Assembly (NCBI GenBank): GCA_965224275.1
Contig: CBDCYR010000001.1
Coordinates: forward strand, 183,972 to 247,971
Direction of reading: 5' to 3'
DNA length: 64,000 nucleotides
From: CAUZWH01 sp965224275
Lineage (GTDB): Bacteria; Pseudomonadota; Alphaproteobacteria; SHVV01
The stretch's first letter is position 1; each line of letters starts with the position of its first letter. This document shows, piece after piece, positions 1 to 8,774 of this stretch. The translations under genes were made by a program, and so were the position numbers. The notes beneath the pieces are model-generated. The model saw only the letters and a list, made by a program, of their open reading frames with translations, was not told where the DNA came from and ran no database searches.

Positions 1-885
1 GCGCACGAACGACTCGCCATCGCGCAAGGCCACGATCCCGGCGTGTTGCGCCATGCTCGCGGCGTTGGCGATATTGTATTCATTCATTTTCTCGAGCACC
101 GAGCCGAACGCCGCCGGGGCGGTGATCCAGCCCAACCGCCAGCCTGTCATGCACCACGATTTTGAAAAGCTGTTGAGGCGCAAGATCAGGTCCTCGGGCT
201 CGGCAATATCGAGGAAGGAAGGCGCGTAAGGGCGATCGTAAACGATGCGGTCATAAACCTCGTCGGCAACAATCCAAATGCCCCGTTCGCGGCAGAATTC
301 GAGCACCGCGCGCTGATCGTCCACTGTCATCATCCAGCCGGTCGGGTTGCTCGGTGAATTGACAAACATCAGACGGGTGCGATCGTCGACCGCATCGAAC
401 AAGCGGTCGAGGTCGAGCTGCCAACCGCGGTCTGTTTCGCTCAGCGGGATCTGCCGCGCATCGCCCTCCATAATGCCGACGCAAGCGGCAATATTCGGCC
501 ACAACGGCGCCGTCAATACCGCGTTGTCGCCGCGGTCGATCAGCGTTTGCGTCATGATCGAGATGGCGCTCATGGCCGACGCGGTCACGGTTATCCGGTC
601 GCTGCCGAAGGGCTGTCCGTGCAGCGTCGTCATATAGGTCGCGATCGCCTCGCGTAGCTCGGGGATACCTCGATTGAGTGTGTAGAAGGTATGACCGTCG
701 GCCAGCGCGCGCGATGCGGCGTCGTTGATGAATGACGGCGTCGGGACATCGGGCTCGCCGAACCACAGGGCAATGATATCGGAAACTCCCGAACTCATCC
801 CCAGCGTCGCGACTTCGCGGATCTTGGAACTCGGCAGCTCGGCAATGGCACGCCGCAGCGGCATTGCGGGGTTGGTTTGGTTCAT
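1..885 (-). CDS. PLP-dependent aminotransferase, class I/II (3' end outside window)
   Basis: A fold-type I aminotransferase that would transfer an amino group between an amino acid and a 2-oxoacid through pyridoxal phosphate; the substrate cannot be told from sequence. The ATG at 885 begins MNQTNPAMPLRRAIAELPSS, and the frame stays open for 295 codons to position 1, so the C-terminal quarter is missing from the window. Family motifs are in order: NSPSNPTGW (cofactor-contacting Asn), ADEVYDRIVYD (Asp and Tyr of the PLP pocket) and SFSKSWCMTGWRLGW, whose Lys should form the Schiff base. The next gene, a VOC protein, is on the same strand 25 bp upstream, so the two may be co-transcribed. Confidence 0.9.
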   Translation of the reverse strand, partial: MNQTNPAMPLRRAIAELPSSKIREVATLGMSSGVSDIIALWFGEPDVPTPSFINDAASRALADGHTFYTLNRGIPELREAIATYMTTLHGQPFGSDRITVTASAMSAISIMTQTLIDRGDNAVLTAPLWPNIAACVGIMEGDARQIPLSETDRGWQLDLDRLFDAVDDRTRLMFVNSPSNPTGWMMTVDDQRAVLEFCRERGIWIVADEVYDRIVYDRPYAPSFLDIAEPEDLILRLNSFSKSWCMTGWRLGWITAPAAFGSVLEKMNEYNIANAASMAQHAGIVALRDGESFVR

Positions 886-910
886 TGCGTCAGGGTTTAT
901 GCGGCAAGCG

Positions 911-1354
911 TCACGTCGTCAACGGCGCATCCGTCTGGTCATGGAAATAGGCGGCAACCGCGTCCGGTAGACCGTCTGCATCAACCTCGAACAGTTCCAG
1001 CAAAACGCCATCGGGTGCCTCGCACATGAAATACTTCCACCATCCGAAATCGCGAATGTCGTTGCGCGCCGCATGACCGGCACCGCGCAAGCGCGCGACC
1101 ATGTTCGCGAGGTCATCTGTGCGAATGCCGAGATGATGAACCGCGCTGGGACCTGCGCCTTTTGGCGGCTGGTCGTAAAAATGTATCCGCCCCGCGCCGA
1201 TCCGCATAAACACGTTACGCGCGCCGCCGAATTCGCCATCGAACATCACCGTGCCGCCGAGCATGTCGCGATACCAGGCGACGCTCGCCCCGATGTCGCT
1301 GGCGAAAACATGGGCATGATGAAAGTGCTCAGCCACGCTAGTGCCCCCTATCAT
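911..1354 (-). CDS. VOC/glyoxalase-bleomycin resistance family protein
   Basis: A 147-residue vicinal-oxygen-chelate protein. The strand pattern HAHVFASDIGASVAWYRDMLGG, then HHLGIRTDD, then a C-terminal GVLLELFEVDADG with a metal-ligand-type Glu, fits one glyoxalase-like module (two beta-alpha-beta-beta-beta units). The family includes lyases, isomerases and dioxygenases; the reaction here is unknown. The ATG at 1354 lies inside the palindromic element at 1337-1609, which encodes the first residues MIGGTS. The GTG at 1336, directly outside the element, is an alternative and perhaps ancestral start. The element therefore seems to have inserted at the 5' end of this gene. Confidence 0.8.
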   Translation of the reverse strand: MIGGTSVAEHFHHAHVFASDIGASVAWYRDMLGGTVMFDGEFGGARNVFMRIGAGRIHFYDQPPKGAGPSAVHHLGIRTDDLANMVARLRGAGHAARNDIRDFGWWKYFMCEAPDGVLLELFEVDADGLPDAVAAYFHDQTDAPLTT

Positions 1355-1609
1355 AATTCCGTGGCACGTAGGATCGCTTTTCCCGTTTCCTCGGAAGGAG
1401 GGAGCGCGAAGGCGATGCTATCGCATCGGCGAGCGTTGCCGACGCCCCGAGGGAGCGGGCAAAGCGACCCCGCGGGCGGCGTTGGGAGGCCCCCCGTTCG
1501 TTGTCGCGCGCCGCCTGTGATGCTCCAGCATCACGGCGCGCCGCGCTCCTAGCCGGGAACCTCCCAGCGCCGTCCTACGTACCACGGAATTATGATCGGG
1601 GGCACTAGC
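1337..1609. repeat. 273-bp palindromic (MITE-like) element
   Basis: The ends form an inverted repeat of about 36 bp: 1337-1372 matches the reverse complement of 1574-1609 with two mismatches, starting GCTAGTGCCCCC and including ATCATAATTCCGTGG. Inside are smaller palindromes, for example around 1415-1430 (GCGATGCTATCGCATCG-like) and 1506-1548 (arms GCGCGCCG and CGGCGCGC around TGATGCTCCAGCATCA). It has no coding capacity of its own. This structure fits a small non-autonomous mobile element or a large structured intergenic repeat. No target duplication could be recognised. Confidence 0.65.
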
Positions 1610-1611
1610 TC

Positions 1612-1648
1612 CCCAAAGAAAACGGCCGGCGCTGCGAGGCGCCGGCCG
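1612..1648 (-). terminator. Rho-independent terminator of the binding-protein gene
   Basis: A perfect 10-bp GC-rich stem (1623-1632 with 1639-1648, six-base loop) is followed, reading the minus strand, by TTTTCTTT. It lies 37 bp beyond the stop codon at 1685 of the upstream minus-strand gene. Confidence 0.85.
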
Positions 1649-1684
1649 AAATTATCTAAGTTCGTATGTGAATGCTGCGAACGG

Positions 1685-2713
1685 CTAGTTGGTCACCGTC
1701 GGCAACAGGGCGTTGGTGAAGTAGTCCTTGTAGTTTTGACCCTTCGGTATCGCACCCGCATTCATCATATTGTCGATCGCTTCTTTCCAGTCCTCGGGCG
1801 GCTGATAGCCCCAGGGCTTGCCTTTCGTGCGTGGCGTGTGGAGAAGCGCCTGATAAGTGCCGAATTGCGCCAGTGAAATTTCGGCGTTCAGCTTGGCCTT
1901 GGAGCGCGCGGCAATCATCGCCGCCACGGCTTCCTTCTTGTTCGCATCGCTCTGGTAGATGTAGTCCAGCGCCGCCAGCGTCGCTTTCAGAAACTTGCGA
2001 ATCGCGTCGGCGTTGTTGGCGATGGCATCGTCGTTGGCGATGAACCCGGTTCCCGGCATGTTGAGGCCGAAGTCCGACATCATGATCGCATCCGAGGGCC
2101 GCTTGGTCGCAAGGATCGGCGCCAGATAAGCCGGACCGGAAATCAAGGCGCCAGCTTCTTTGGAGATATAGTTGGCGATCTTCTGGGCCGGCGCGCCGAC
2201 CGTCAGGAAGTTCACCTTCTTCACGTCTGTGCCGCCGAGGCGGAAAAACGCCTCGAGGAACGGCGCTTCGAAACTGCCCGCTGAAACCGAGACCTTCACA
2301 TTATTGTCAGTGAGATCCTTGGGCGTGGTCCAACCCGAGCCCTTCGGAACCAGGATGCCCATCTCATTCTGACGCACGATACCGGCGATCGCTGTCACCG
2401 GAATGCCGGATTTTGCCTTGCCGGCCGCCATCGTCGATTGACCCGCATAGCCGACGTGATAATTACCGGCGCCGACGAGTTGCACGGTCTTGACCGAACC
2501 GCGACCGTCTTCGACATCGACCTTAATACCTTCGGCCGCGTACCAACCCTTGGCTTCGGCCAAGTGCATGGTCGAATGCAAGGCCCATGGCAGCCAATCG
2601 AGCCGAACTTTCAACTCCTCAGCAGCCTGGCTGCTGGTCGCTGTAAGCGCAGAACCCAAGGCCATCGCACCCAAAACCGCGAGACCCAATACCAAACGAA
2701 GAGACTGTTTCAT
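1685..2713 (-). CDS. ABC transporter substrate-binding protein, NMT1/SsuA-like
   Basis: A 342-residue periplasmic binding protein. An Ala/Leu-rich signal peptide (residues 1-30, probable cleavage after SSQA) precedes VRLDWLPWALHSTMHLAEAKGWYAAEGIKV, the typical first motif of the NMT1/THI5-like family that binds taurine, aliphatic sulfonates, nitrate or pyrimidine precursors. A strong GGAGG site lies 8 bp before the ATG. No permease or ATPase gene is adjacent and a terminator follows, so it is an orphan receptor that must use a transporter encoded elsewhere. The ligand cannot be assigned. Confidence 0.88.
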   Translation of the reverse strand: MKQSLRLVLGLAVLGAMALGSALTATSSQAAEELKVRLDWLPWALHSTMHLAEAKGWYAAEGIKVDVEDGRGSVKTVQLVGAGNYHVGYAGQSTMAAGKAKSGIPVTAIAGIVRQNEMGILVPKGSGWTTPKDLTDNNVKVSVSAGSFEAPFLEAFFRLGGTDVKKVNFLTVGAPAQKIANYISKEAGALISGPAYLAPILATKRPSDAIMMSDFGLNMPGTGFIANDDAIANNADAIRKFLKATLAALDYIYQSDANKKEAVAAMIAARSKAKLNAEISLAQFGTYQALLHTPRTKGKPWGYQPPEDWKEAIDNMMNAGAIPKGQNYKDYFTNALLPTVTN

Positions 2714-2778
2714 TTTACGACCTCCCTAAGCGCCGCGTGAGCAGCGGCATGGCCGAAACCTACTTTATTCGGTCAGCC

Positions 2779-2814
2779 GAGACAAACATCGAGACAAACA
2801 TCGAGACCAACATC
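2779..2814. repeat. Three tandem 12-bp repeats
   Basis: GAGACAAACATC occurs twice in tandem at 2779-2802 and once more with one change at 2803-2814. The array lies in the spacer between the rhodanese gene and the binding-protein gene. It could be a regulator-binding array or slippage. Confidence 0.6.
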
Positions 2815-2859
2815 ACGGACGATCTAAATACCGCGTTGGTCGGAATGACTGAAGGTGGC

Positions 2860-3270
2860 TTACTCGGGTTTAGGCAGCTTCGGCTCTTTCGCCTCGACCG
2901 GACCGCCGACCTCCTTCCAGGCCGCGAAACCACCCGTGAAATGGGCCACCGGTTCGAGACCCATTTTCTGCACGGCCTGAGTTGCCAGCGCCGAGCGCAG
3001 ACCACCGGCACAGAAAAAAACGAACTTCTTGCCGCTGGCAAACAGATCGCGGTGGTAGGGACTATCGGGATCTACCCAAAATTCGAGCATGCCGCGCGGG
3101 GCATGCACGGCCCCGGGGATCGCGCCCTCGCGCCACAACTCGCGCACGTCGCGGATATCGACAAAGGTAATGTCGGAATTCCCATGCAGCGCCAACGCAT
3201 CGTCAACCGACAGCGTCTCGATTTCAGCTTCCGCTTCTTCACACAGTTCTTTGATACCTTTGGTAATCAC
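2860..3270 (-). CDS. Rhodanese-like domain protein
   Basis: A single-domain rhodanese of about 136 residues. The hallmark motifs are FVDIRDVRELWREGAIPGAVHAPRG (CDC25-like entry strand) and the active-site loop FFCAGGLRSA, with the catalytic Cys that would carry a persulfide. It may transfer sulfane sulfur from thiosulfate or a protein persulfide. The frame is open to a TTG at 3300 overlapping the transporter stop, but an AGGGAGGGGA site points to GTG at 3270 (or 3276); I chose 3270. It lies directly downstream of the EamA genes on the same strand and is probably co-transcribed with them. Confidence 0.87.
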   Translation of the reverse strand: MITKGIKELCEEAEAEIETLSVDDALALHGNSDITFVDIRDVRELWREGAIPGAVHAPRGMLEFWVDPDSPYHRDLFASGKKFVFFCAGGLRSALATQAVQKMGLEPVAHFTGGFAAWKEVGGPVEAKEPKLPKPE

Positions 3271-3296
3271 GTCCACTCCCCTCCCTTTTCGGCCGG

Positions 3297-4232
3297 TCAA
3301 CGATGCCGCATGCGGTTCACGATCGCAACGCCGGCGAACACCGCGATGGTGCCGACAAGATGGTAGCCGAGGAAACGTTCGTCGAGCAGGACCACCCCGA
3401 GCACCGCGGTAAATACCGGGATTAGATTAGTGAAGCTGCTGGCTCGCGACGGCCCGATCCGGGCGATCGCCATGTTCGAAAAGGCCAGGCCGATGATCGT
3501 ACCGAACAGGATCAGAAAACCGATAACCGCGCCGGTCTCCAGGTTGGCGACGACATAGCGGTCGAACCACACCATCTCCACCAGATAAATCGGAAACAGG
3601 AAAATCGAGGCGGCGATCGACATCGCCGACAGCAGCACGAACGGGTTGATGCCGGCCGGCAGGCGGCGAAACAGCACGGTATAGGTCGCCCAGCACAGCA
3701 TCGCGACCTGGACGATAAAGTCGCCGGCCACGAACTCCAGTCCAACCAGCGTCCCCAGATCACCTTTGAGGACGATCGTCGCGACACCGATCAAGGTGAG
3801 CACGATCCCCAAGCTTTGCCAGCGATTGACCCGCTCGACCAGCAACACCCAGGCGACCAGCGCGGTCAGCGCCGGTTCGGTGGCGTTGAGGAGACCTGCA
3901 TTGACCGCTGTCGTTGTCTGCAGCGCGACATACAACAGCGCCTGGCCGCCGGCGAATTGCAGCACGCCAAGCCCGGCGATCAGGCGCCAATGCGCGATCA
4001 GCAGGGGCCACTGGACCCGCCATTGCGGCAGGAATACCGGCATGAGGATCACAACCGTGAACAAGCAGCGCCAAAACATCAGGCCGATCGGCGGAATATC
4101 CTCGTGAATTGCGCGCACCAGCACGATGTTGCCCGACCACGCCAGGTTGGCGATCACCAGCAAGGCGTAGGCGAACACCGCGGTGCTCAGCCACGGCGCA
4201 AATTTCTCGTATCCCCCTTCGCTCGGTTTCAC
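3297..4232 (-). CDS. EamA-family (DMT) transporter, copy 1
   Basis: A 311-residue, ten-helix membrane protein with the two EamA repeats. Typical motifs are ANLAWSGNIVLVRAIHEDIPPIG at the start of helix 1 and FTNLIPVFTAVLGVVLLDER in the second repeat. Family members export amino acids or metabolites, or act as permeases with unknown substrates. It follows the similar gene at 4257-5207 by 24 bp, a tandem pair that probably arose by duplication; the pair could work as a heterodimer or be independent. The ATG start gives MKPSEGGYEKFAPWLS. Confidence 0.9.
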   Translation of the reverse strand: MKPSEGGYEKFAPWLSTAVFAYALLVIANLAWSGNIVLVRAIHEDIPPIGLMFWRCLFTVVILMPVFLPQWRVQWPLLIAHWRLIAGLGVLQFAGGQALLYVALQTTTAVNAGLLNATEPALTALVAWVLLVERVNRWQSLGIVLTLIGVATIVLKGDLGTLVGLEFVAGDFIVQVAMLCWATYTVLFRRLPAGINPFVLLSAMSIAASIFLFPIYLVEMVWFDRYVVANLETGAVIGFLILFGTIIGLAFSNMAIARIGPSRASSFTNLIPVFTAVLGVVLLDERFLGYHLVGTIAVFAGVAIVNRMRHR

Positions 4233-4256
4233 GACGCGGGGGCCATGACGATGGTG

Positions 4257-5207
4257 TTACGCGGCCGACGCCGGCGAACGCGATGCGCCGACGCGATTGG
4301 TGATCGCCACACCGACAAACACCAGCACCATGCCGACGACGTGATAAATGTGGAAGGCCTCTCCGAGCGCGCCCACACCCAACGCCACGGTGAATACCGG
4401 GATCAGGTAGAGAAAGGTGCTCGCCCGGCTCGGCCCGATCCGGGCGATGCCAATATTCCAGCCGACCACTCCGACAATCGTGCCGAATAGCGCGATATAA
4501 CAAATAATGTCCAGGGTCTCCCACGTCGCTTCGGTGGTGACGCCGAGCCAGTAAACCTCGCCCAGGTAGAACGGGATCAAACCAATGCCGCCACAGAAGG
4601 TTGTCGCGGTTATCAAAACAAAGGGATCGATCTCGCGCGGCAGGCGTCGTACGAACGGCGCATAGATCGACCAGCCAATCACCGCGACCCCGACCCAAAT
4701 GTCTCCGATCACAAACTCGAACCCGCGTAGCGACACCAGGTCGCCACGCAAAATAATGGTACCGACGCCGACCAATGCAACCACCACCCCAAACCATTGC
4801 AGCGGCCGCAGGCGTTCGCCGATCATCAGCCAGGCCAGGATAACCGTCAGCGCCGGTTGGGCGCCGAGAATCAGGCCGGCGTTGACTGCGGTGGTGGTCT
4901 GCAGGCCAAGGTAGAGCATGGCCTGACCGGCGCTAAATTGTGCAAACCCGATCATGAAGATCAGGCGCCAATGACCCCGCAGGATGCCAAATTGGGCTCG
5001 CAGCTTGCCATAAACAAAGGGCAGCAGCACCAGCACAGTCAGAATCGTGCGCCAGAACGAGACGCCGGCCGGCGCTATCGACTCATGCAACGCGCGCACG
5101 AACACCGTGTTGCCCGACCAGCACAAGCCGGTCATGACCAGCAGCGCAAATGCCGTCCAGTCGGTTTGCTGGTCGCTCGCCCCGCTGCTCGCTGTCGGTG
5201 TCGTCAT
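4257..5207 (-). CDS. EamA-family (DMT) transporter, copy 2
   Basis: A 316-residue paralogue of the downstream neighbour, sharing LCWSGNTVFVRALHESIAPAG in helix 1 and GPSRASTFLYLIPVFTVALG in the second repeat. Ten hydrophobic helices are visible. It is first in the minus-strand run of transporter, transporter, rhodanese. The ATG at 5207 starts MTTPTASSGASDQQTDWTAF, a hydrophilic cytoplasmic tail normal for the family. The substrate is unknown. Confidence 0.9.
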   Translation of the reverse strand: MTTPTASSGASDQQTDWTAFALLVMTGLCWSGNTVFVRALHESIAPAGVSFWRTILTVLVLLPFVYGKLRAQFGILRGHWRLIFMIGFAQFSAGQAMLYLGLQTTTAVNAGLILGAQPALTVILAWLMIGERLRPLQWFGVVVALVGVGTIILRGDLVSLRGFEFVIGDIWVGVAVIGWSIYAPFVRRLPREIDPFVLITATTFCGGIGLIPFYLGEVYWLGVTTEATWETLDIICYIALFGTIVGVVGWNIGIARIGPSRASTFLYLIPVFTVALGVGALGEAFHIYHVVGMVLVFVGVAITNRVGASRSPASAA

Positions 5208-5385
5208 TATCTATGGGTTAGATCATGTCGTGCGTGGTTTGACCCGCCCAAACGCAACGCTCCTGGTCACGGGTGCCGCGACGACGCCGCGCGCACCGTC
5301 GAACCGTGGCACCCGTGCGAAGCGTTTCACTTCAACGTGAAGCGATTGCACTTGCCAAGGCCGACCGCCAGCGGGAAAACCGATC

Positions 5386-6429
5386 ATGGTCCGAATCACC
5401 ATTATGCCGGCGATCGCGAGCCGCCTCGTGCGCGTCGCCGGCTTGAGCGTTTTCCTCGTGGGCGGCCTACCGAGCTATCTCCTCGGCATTCCGCCAATAG
5501 CTCCCCTGGCTGCCGCGCCGGCTGAACTCGGTGAGTGGAAAGCGGAATTCCCCAACACCGACTTCACCCGAGCCTCGATTGGGCTCAATGAGATCGTCAC
5601 CGACGGGCCGCGCCGCGATACCATCCCGCCGATCCACCATCCCAAATTCATCGCCGTCACCGACGCCACCGACATTGGCCGCCTCGAGCCGGTCGTCAGC
5701 ATCGCTGTCGCGGGTGACGCGCGTGCCTATCCGCTGCGCATCCTGTTGTGGCACGAGATCGTCAACGATGTCGTCGGCGGGGTGCCGATCCTGGTCAGCT
5801 ACTGCCCCTTGTGCAGCTCCGCCGTCGTGTTCGACCGGCGCCTCGGCGATCAGGTTTTAACGTTCGGCAACACCGGCCGCATCCGCCACTACGACATGGT
5901 GATGTATGACCATCAGACCGAGAGTTGGTGGCAGCAGTTCCTCGGCCAGGCGATTGTCGGCGACCTCACCGGCACCAGCCTCACCCCGCTGCCGGCACGG
6001 TTGGAATCGGTGGAAAAATTCCGCGACCGCGAGCCCAACGGAAAACTCCTGATCCCCAGCGATCCGCGGGCCCGGCGCTACGGCTTGACCCCCTTCGCCG
6101 GGATGGAGGCGAAAGCCGAGAGATTCAATTTTCCTTATCCGCTGCCCGCCGGCATTGCGCTCGAGCGGGTCGTTGTGGTCGGCGATGACGCCTGGACCGT
6201 AGCCGCGATCCGAGCCGCCGGCGAAATCCGCCATCGCGATCTCATCTTATCGTGGCAAGCCGGCCAGAACTCGCTGCACGACAGCCGCGTGATTTCCGAT
6301 GGGCGCGACGTCGGCAATGTCGTCGTGCTACGCACACGAGCCGGTCAACGCGAACTCGCGGTCTACGACGTCACGTTCGCGTTCGCGTTCGTTGCTTTTC
6401 GGCCCCAAGGTGTCCTTCACGTCAACTAA
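5386..6429 (+). CDS. Secreted DUF3179 domain protein
   Basis: A 347-residue protein with an N-terminal hydrophobic signal segment (about residues 8-45) followed by a DUF3179 domain. Recognisable family features are GDARAYPLRILLWHEIVND, the cysteine pair in SYCPLCSSAVVF, and TFGNTGRIRHYDMVMYD followed by the SWWQQFLGQAIVGDL stretch. The CPLC motif with nearby His residues suggests metal or redox chemistry, but no function is established for the family. It stands alone, divergent from the transporter operon. The extreme C-terminus (FAFAFVAFRPQGVLHVN) overlaps the first copy of a direct repeat. Confidence 0.88.
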   Translation: MVRITIMPAIASRLVRVAGLSVFLVGGLPSYLLGIPPIAPLAAAPAELGEWKAEFPNTDFTRASIGLNEIVTDGPRRDTIPPIHHPKFIAVTDATDIGRLEPVVSIAVAGDARAYPLRILLWHEIVNDVVGGVPILVSYCPLCSSAVVFDRRLGDQVLTFGNTGRIRHYDMVMYDHQTESWWQQFLGQAIVGDLTGTSLTPLPARLESVEKFRDREPNGKLLIPSDPRARRYGLTPFAGMEAKAERFNFPYPLPAGIALERVVVVGDDAWTVAAIRAAGEIRHRDLILSWQAGQNSLHDSRVISDGRDVGNVVVLRTRAGQRELAVYDVTFAFAFVAFRPQGVLHVN

Positions 6430-6781
6430 GCAAAAAGCGTCGGAAGACAGACACCGACACGACGGCTCTCATGGCAGCGAGACTTAGGGTCGCCGGCCCG
6501 GGGCTCCCCATCAACGGAAATGCCGCCAACCAAAGCAAAGCGAGATCGCTCGTCATTTTTCACTTCGCCACAAAGTACGTACACGAAGACGTACGTACAC
6601 GAACACGCGCGAGAAAAACGCATGACTCTGCGGTCGATGTCCTGCACGTTTGTGCACTATGGCGATCGCGAAACAGCAGAGTTGGACGAGCTTCAAAGCC
6701 GCGTCCGGCGGCATTGAATGGGCAGCGCATTTTTGGCGGCGTCTCTTTTTCGCCGCCCCCAAGAGTGTCCTTCACGTCAAC
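6410..6781. repeat. 17-bp direct repeat flanking a gene-free stretch
   Basis: GTGTCCTTCACGTCAAC occurs at 6410-6426 (overlapping the end of the DUF3179 gene) and again at 6765-6781, each preceded by CCCCAAG. The 340 bp between them hold no credible gene. They contain a short repeat of ACGTACACGAA near 6575-6605. The arrangement suggests duplication or insertion at this spot. Confidence 0.6.
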
Positions 6782-6850
6782 AAGCGAACCCTCCCAGCAG
6801 ATATGCGCAAAGCCGTCCCGCGAGCCCCCATTTCATAAAAAGACTATTTA

Positions 6851-7327
6851 ATGGATGAAATTGAATTTGTTCATCTCCGTGAAGTAAAAGAAGAACAAAT
6901 CATCGACCTCATGAATAATGAGATGGTAGGCAAGCAGTTGCCATTGCTCGCCGAAGGTTTTTCAGCCGAACATTGTCGAGCTTTTTTGAAAGAAAAAAAG
7001 CAGCTTTGGGACGAACATGGGTTTGGCCCCTGGGCTTTCCTCATCAAAGGAGAATTCGCCGGCTGGGGGGGATTGCAACCCGAGCATGGGGAAGCTGATT
7101 TCGCCCTGGTTCTCCACCCCAAATTTTGGGGGTGGGGACGAAAGATTTTCAATAAAGTCAAAGATCGGGCATTTAACCAAATGAACCTTAATTCGATAAC
7201 TATTTTACTCCCTCCAAGCCGGCCAAATTCAAAAGCCCTAACTCGTTTGGGTTTCGCTGATGATGGCCAATTGACCGTTGATGGCGAACTCTTTATGAGA
7301 TTTCGTCTTACCAAATCTCAGCCCTAA
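6851..7327 (+). CDS. GNAT-family N-acetyltransferase
   Basis: A 158-residue protein with a GNAT fold of the ribosomal-protein/RimJ-like type: FLIKGEFAGWGGLQ (beta-hairpin), FALVLHPKFWGWGRKIFNKV (the acetyl-CoA-binding motif A position) and PSRPNSKALTRLGF, the common C-terminal motif for stepping past conserved Asn. It would transfer acetyl from acetyl-CoA to an amine; the acceptor is unknown. Base composition is clearly more AT-rich than the genes on both sides (many AAA, GAA and ATT codons), which suggests recent acquisition. Confidence 0.85.
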   Translation: MDEIEFVHLREVKEEQIIDLMNNEMVGKQLPLLAEGFSAEHCRAFLKEKKQLWDEHGFGPWAFLIKGEFAGWGGLQPEHGEADFALVLHPKFWGWGRKIFNKVKDRAFNQMNLNSITILLPPSRPNSKALTRLGFADDGQLTVDGELFMRFRLTKSQP

Positions 7328-7609
7328 CTGGACCCTACGCCTGGACGCGGTTTCCGCTGCCACTCCGTGCTGCCAGAGCGAGTTTGATCCTGGGATAGTC
7401 AGTAATGGGTTGGCGCGTGTGCCGCTGCAGGGAACGGATTTGCTTGCATCAAGCGGGGAGACTTGTCCATCTAACGGGGTGTGGTTAGACTTTTTCAGGC
7501 GCCGTCGCCCGTAAACCGACCGGCGCCATACTTTTTGTGACCGGCCAATACTCGCCGCGCCCTTAAAACGCTGGGGGTTCGGTAATCCCAATAGCGTGAG
7601 GCCCTCCAG

Positions 7610-8734
7610 ATGACGGCCCAGAACAAGCCCAGCAGGCCAATGAAATACAAGCCGCAGTTCATGGCGACGCCGAAGGCGGTCGTCCCGTACAGCATCCTCG
7701 ATGCCAACGGTAAACTCAGGAAGGGTGCCAAGGCACCGATGAGCGATGCCCAGGCGTTGGAGGCGCTGCGGATCATGATCCTTGGCCGCGCGTTCGATGA
7801 AAAGTCGTTCAGCCTGCAGCGCCAGGGCCGGATCGGCACCTTTGCCCCGCTGATCGGCCAGGAGGCCTCGATCCTGGGCCCAGCGCTGGCGCTCGACCCG
7901 GCCCGCGATTGGGTGGTACCGCAATATCGCGAAGCCCCGGCGCTGTTCCGCCAGGGCTTCCCGGTGGAACGAATGGCGCTCTATCGACTGGGCCGGCGCA
8001 CCGGCGCCAATATTCCCGATGGTGTGAAAATCCTGCCGCACCAGATTTCGCTGGCCGCCCAGCTCCCGCACGCGGTGGGGCTCGGGTGGGGCCTCAAGCT
8101 GCAGGGCAATGACGGCGTCGTCGCGGTCTATTTTGGCGATGGCGCCTCCTCGGAAGGTGACTTCCACGAGTCCTGCAACCTGGCCGGCGTTACCAAGGCA
8201 CCGGTGCTGTTTGTGCTGCAAGACAATGGCTGGGCGATTTCAACGCCACGTGCGATCCAAACCGCGACCACCGATTTCGCTTCGCGCGCACCGGGCTATG
8301 GGTTTCCCGGCGTCACCGTCGACGGCAATGATCTATTCGCTGCCTACGCCGTCGCCGCCGAGGCGGTCGCCCGTGGCCGCGCCGGAGAAGGTCCGACCCT
8401 GATCGAGTCGCGCACCTACCGCATGGGTGCGCATACCACGGCCGACGATCCAACCCGCTACGTCGACCCCCGCGAGCGCGAAAAATGGCAAGCTAAGGAT
8501 CCGATCGAACGGGTCCAGAAATACCTCGCCGGCAAAGGCGAATGGGACGAGGCCCTCGGCACCACGATGCGCGAAGAGGTCGACGCCGAAGTCGAACAAG
8601 CCTACGAGAAGGCGTTCGCCTCTCCTGAACCGGAGGCTGGCGAGCTCTACGACGAGGTCTATGCCGAACGTCCGCCGCTACTCGAGCGGCAGCGCCAACG
8701 TCACCTGGCGTCGGAAACAGAAGTAGCGCAATAA
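7610..8734 (+). CDS. pdhA: 2-oxoacid dehydrogenase E1 component, alpha subunit
   Basis: A 374-residue thiamine-diphosphate-dependent decarboxylase subunit, of the split alpha/beta type found in Gram-positive pyruvate and branched-chain 2-oxoacid dehydrogenases. The ThDP/Mg motif GDGASSEGDFHES ends in LQDN after the usual spacing, and the conserved SYRMGAHTT-like phosphorylation-loop region is seen as TYRMGAHTTADDPTRY. ATG 7610 follows a GAGG site. It is first of four genes (E1alpha, E1beta, E2, E3) that together form one complex in the cytoplasm converting a 2-oxoacid to acyl-CoA. Pyruvate and branched-chain substrates cannot be told apart with certainty; pyruvate is favoured by the IGTFAPLIGQEA motif. 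Confidence 0.9.
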   Translation: MTAQNKPSRPMKYKPQFMATPKAVVPYSILDANGKLRKGAKAPMSDAQALEALRIMILGRAFDEKSFSLQRQGRIGTFAPLIGQEASILGPALALDPARDWVVPQYREAPALFRQGFPVERMALYRLGRRTGANIPDGVKILPHQISLAAQLPHAVGLGWGLKLQGNDGVVAVYFGDGASSEGDFHESCNLAGVTKAPVLFVLQDNGWAISTPRAIQTATTDFASRAPGYGFPGVTVDGNDLFAAYAVAAEAVARGRAGEGPTLIESRTYRMGAHTTADDPTRYVDPREREKWQAKDPIERVQKYLAGKGEWDEALGTTMREEVDAEVEQAYEKAFASPEPEAGELYDEVYAERPPLLERQRQRHLASETEVAQ

Positions 8735-8774
8735 AGAGAACCAGCGCTCAATCGCGCGGGGAGGAACTTGGCCA

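Noticed and set aside
7238..8221. A 327-codon minus-strand frame opposite the GNAT and E1alpha genes
   Set aside because: It spans two real genes and the spacer between them, has shadow-like composition and no motifs.
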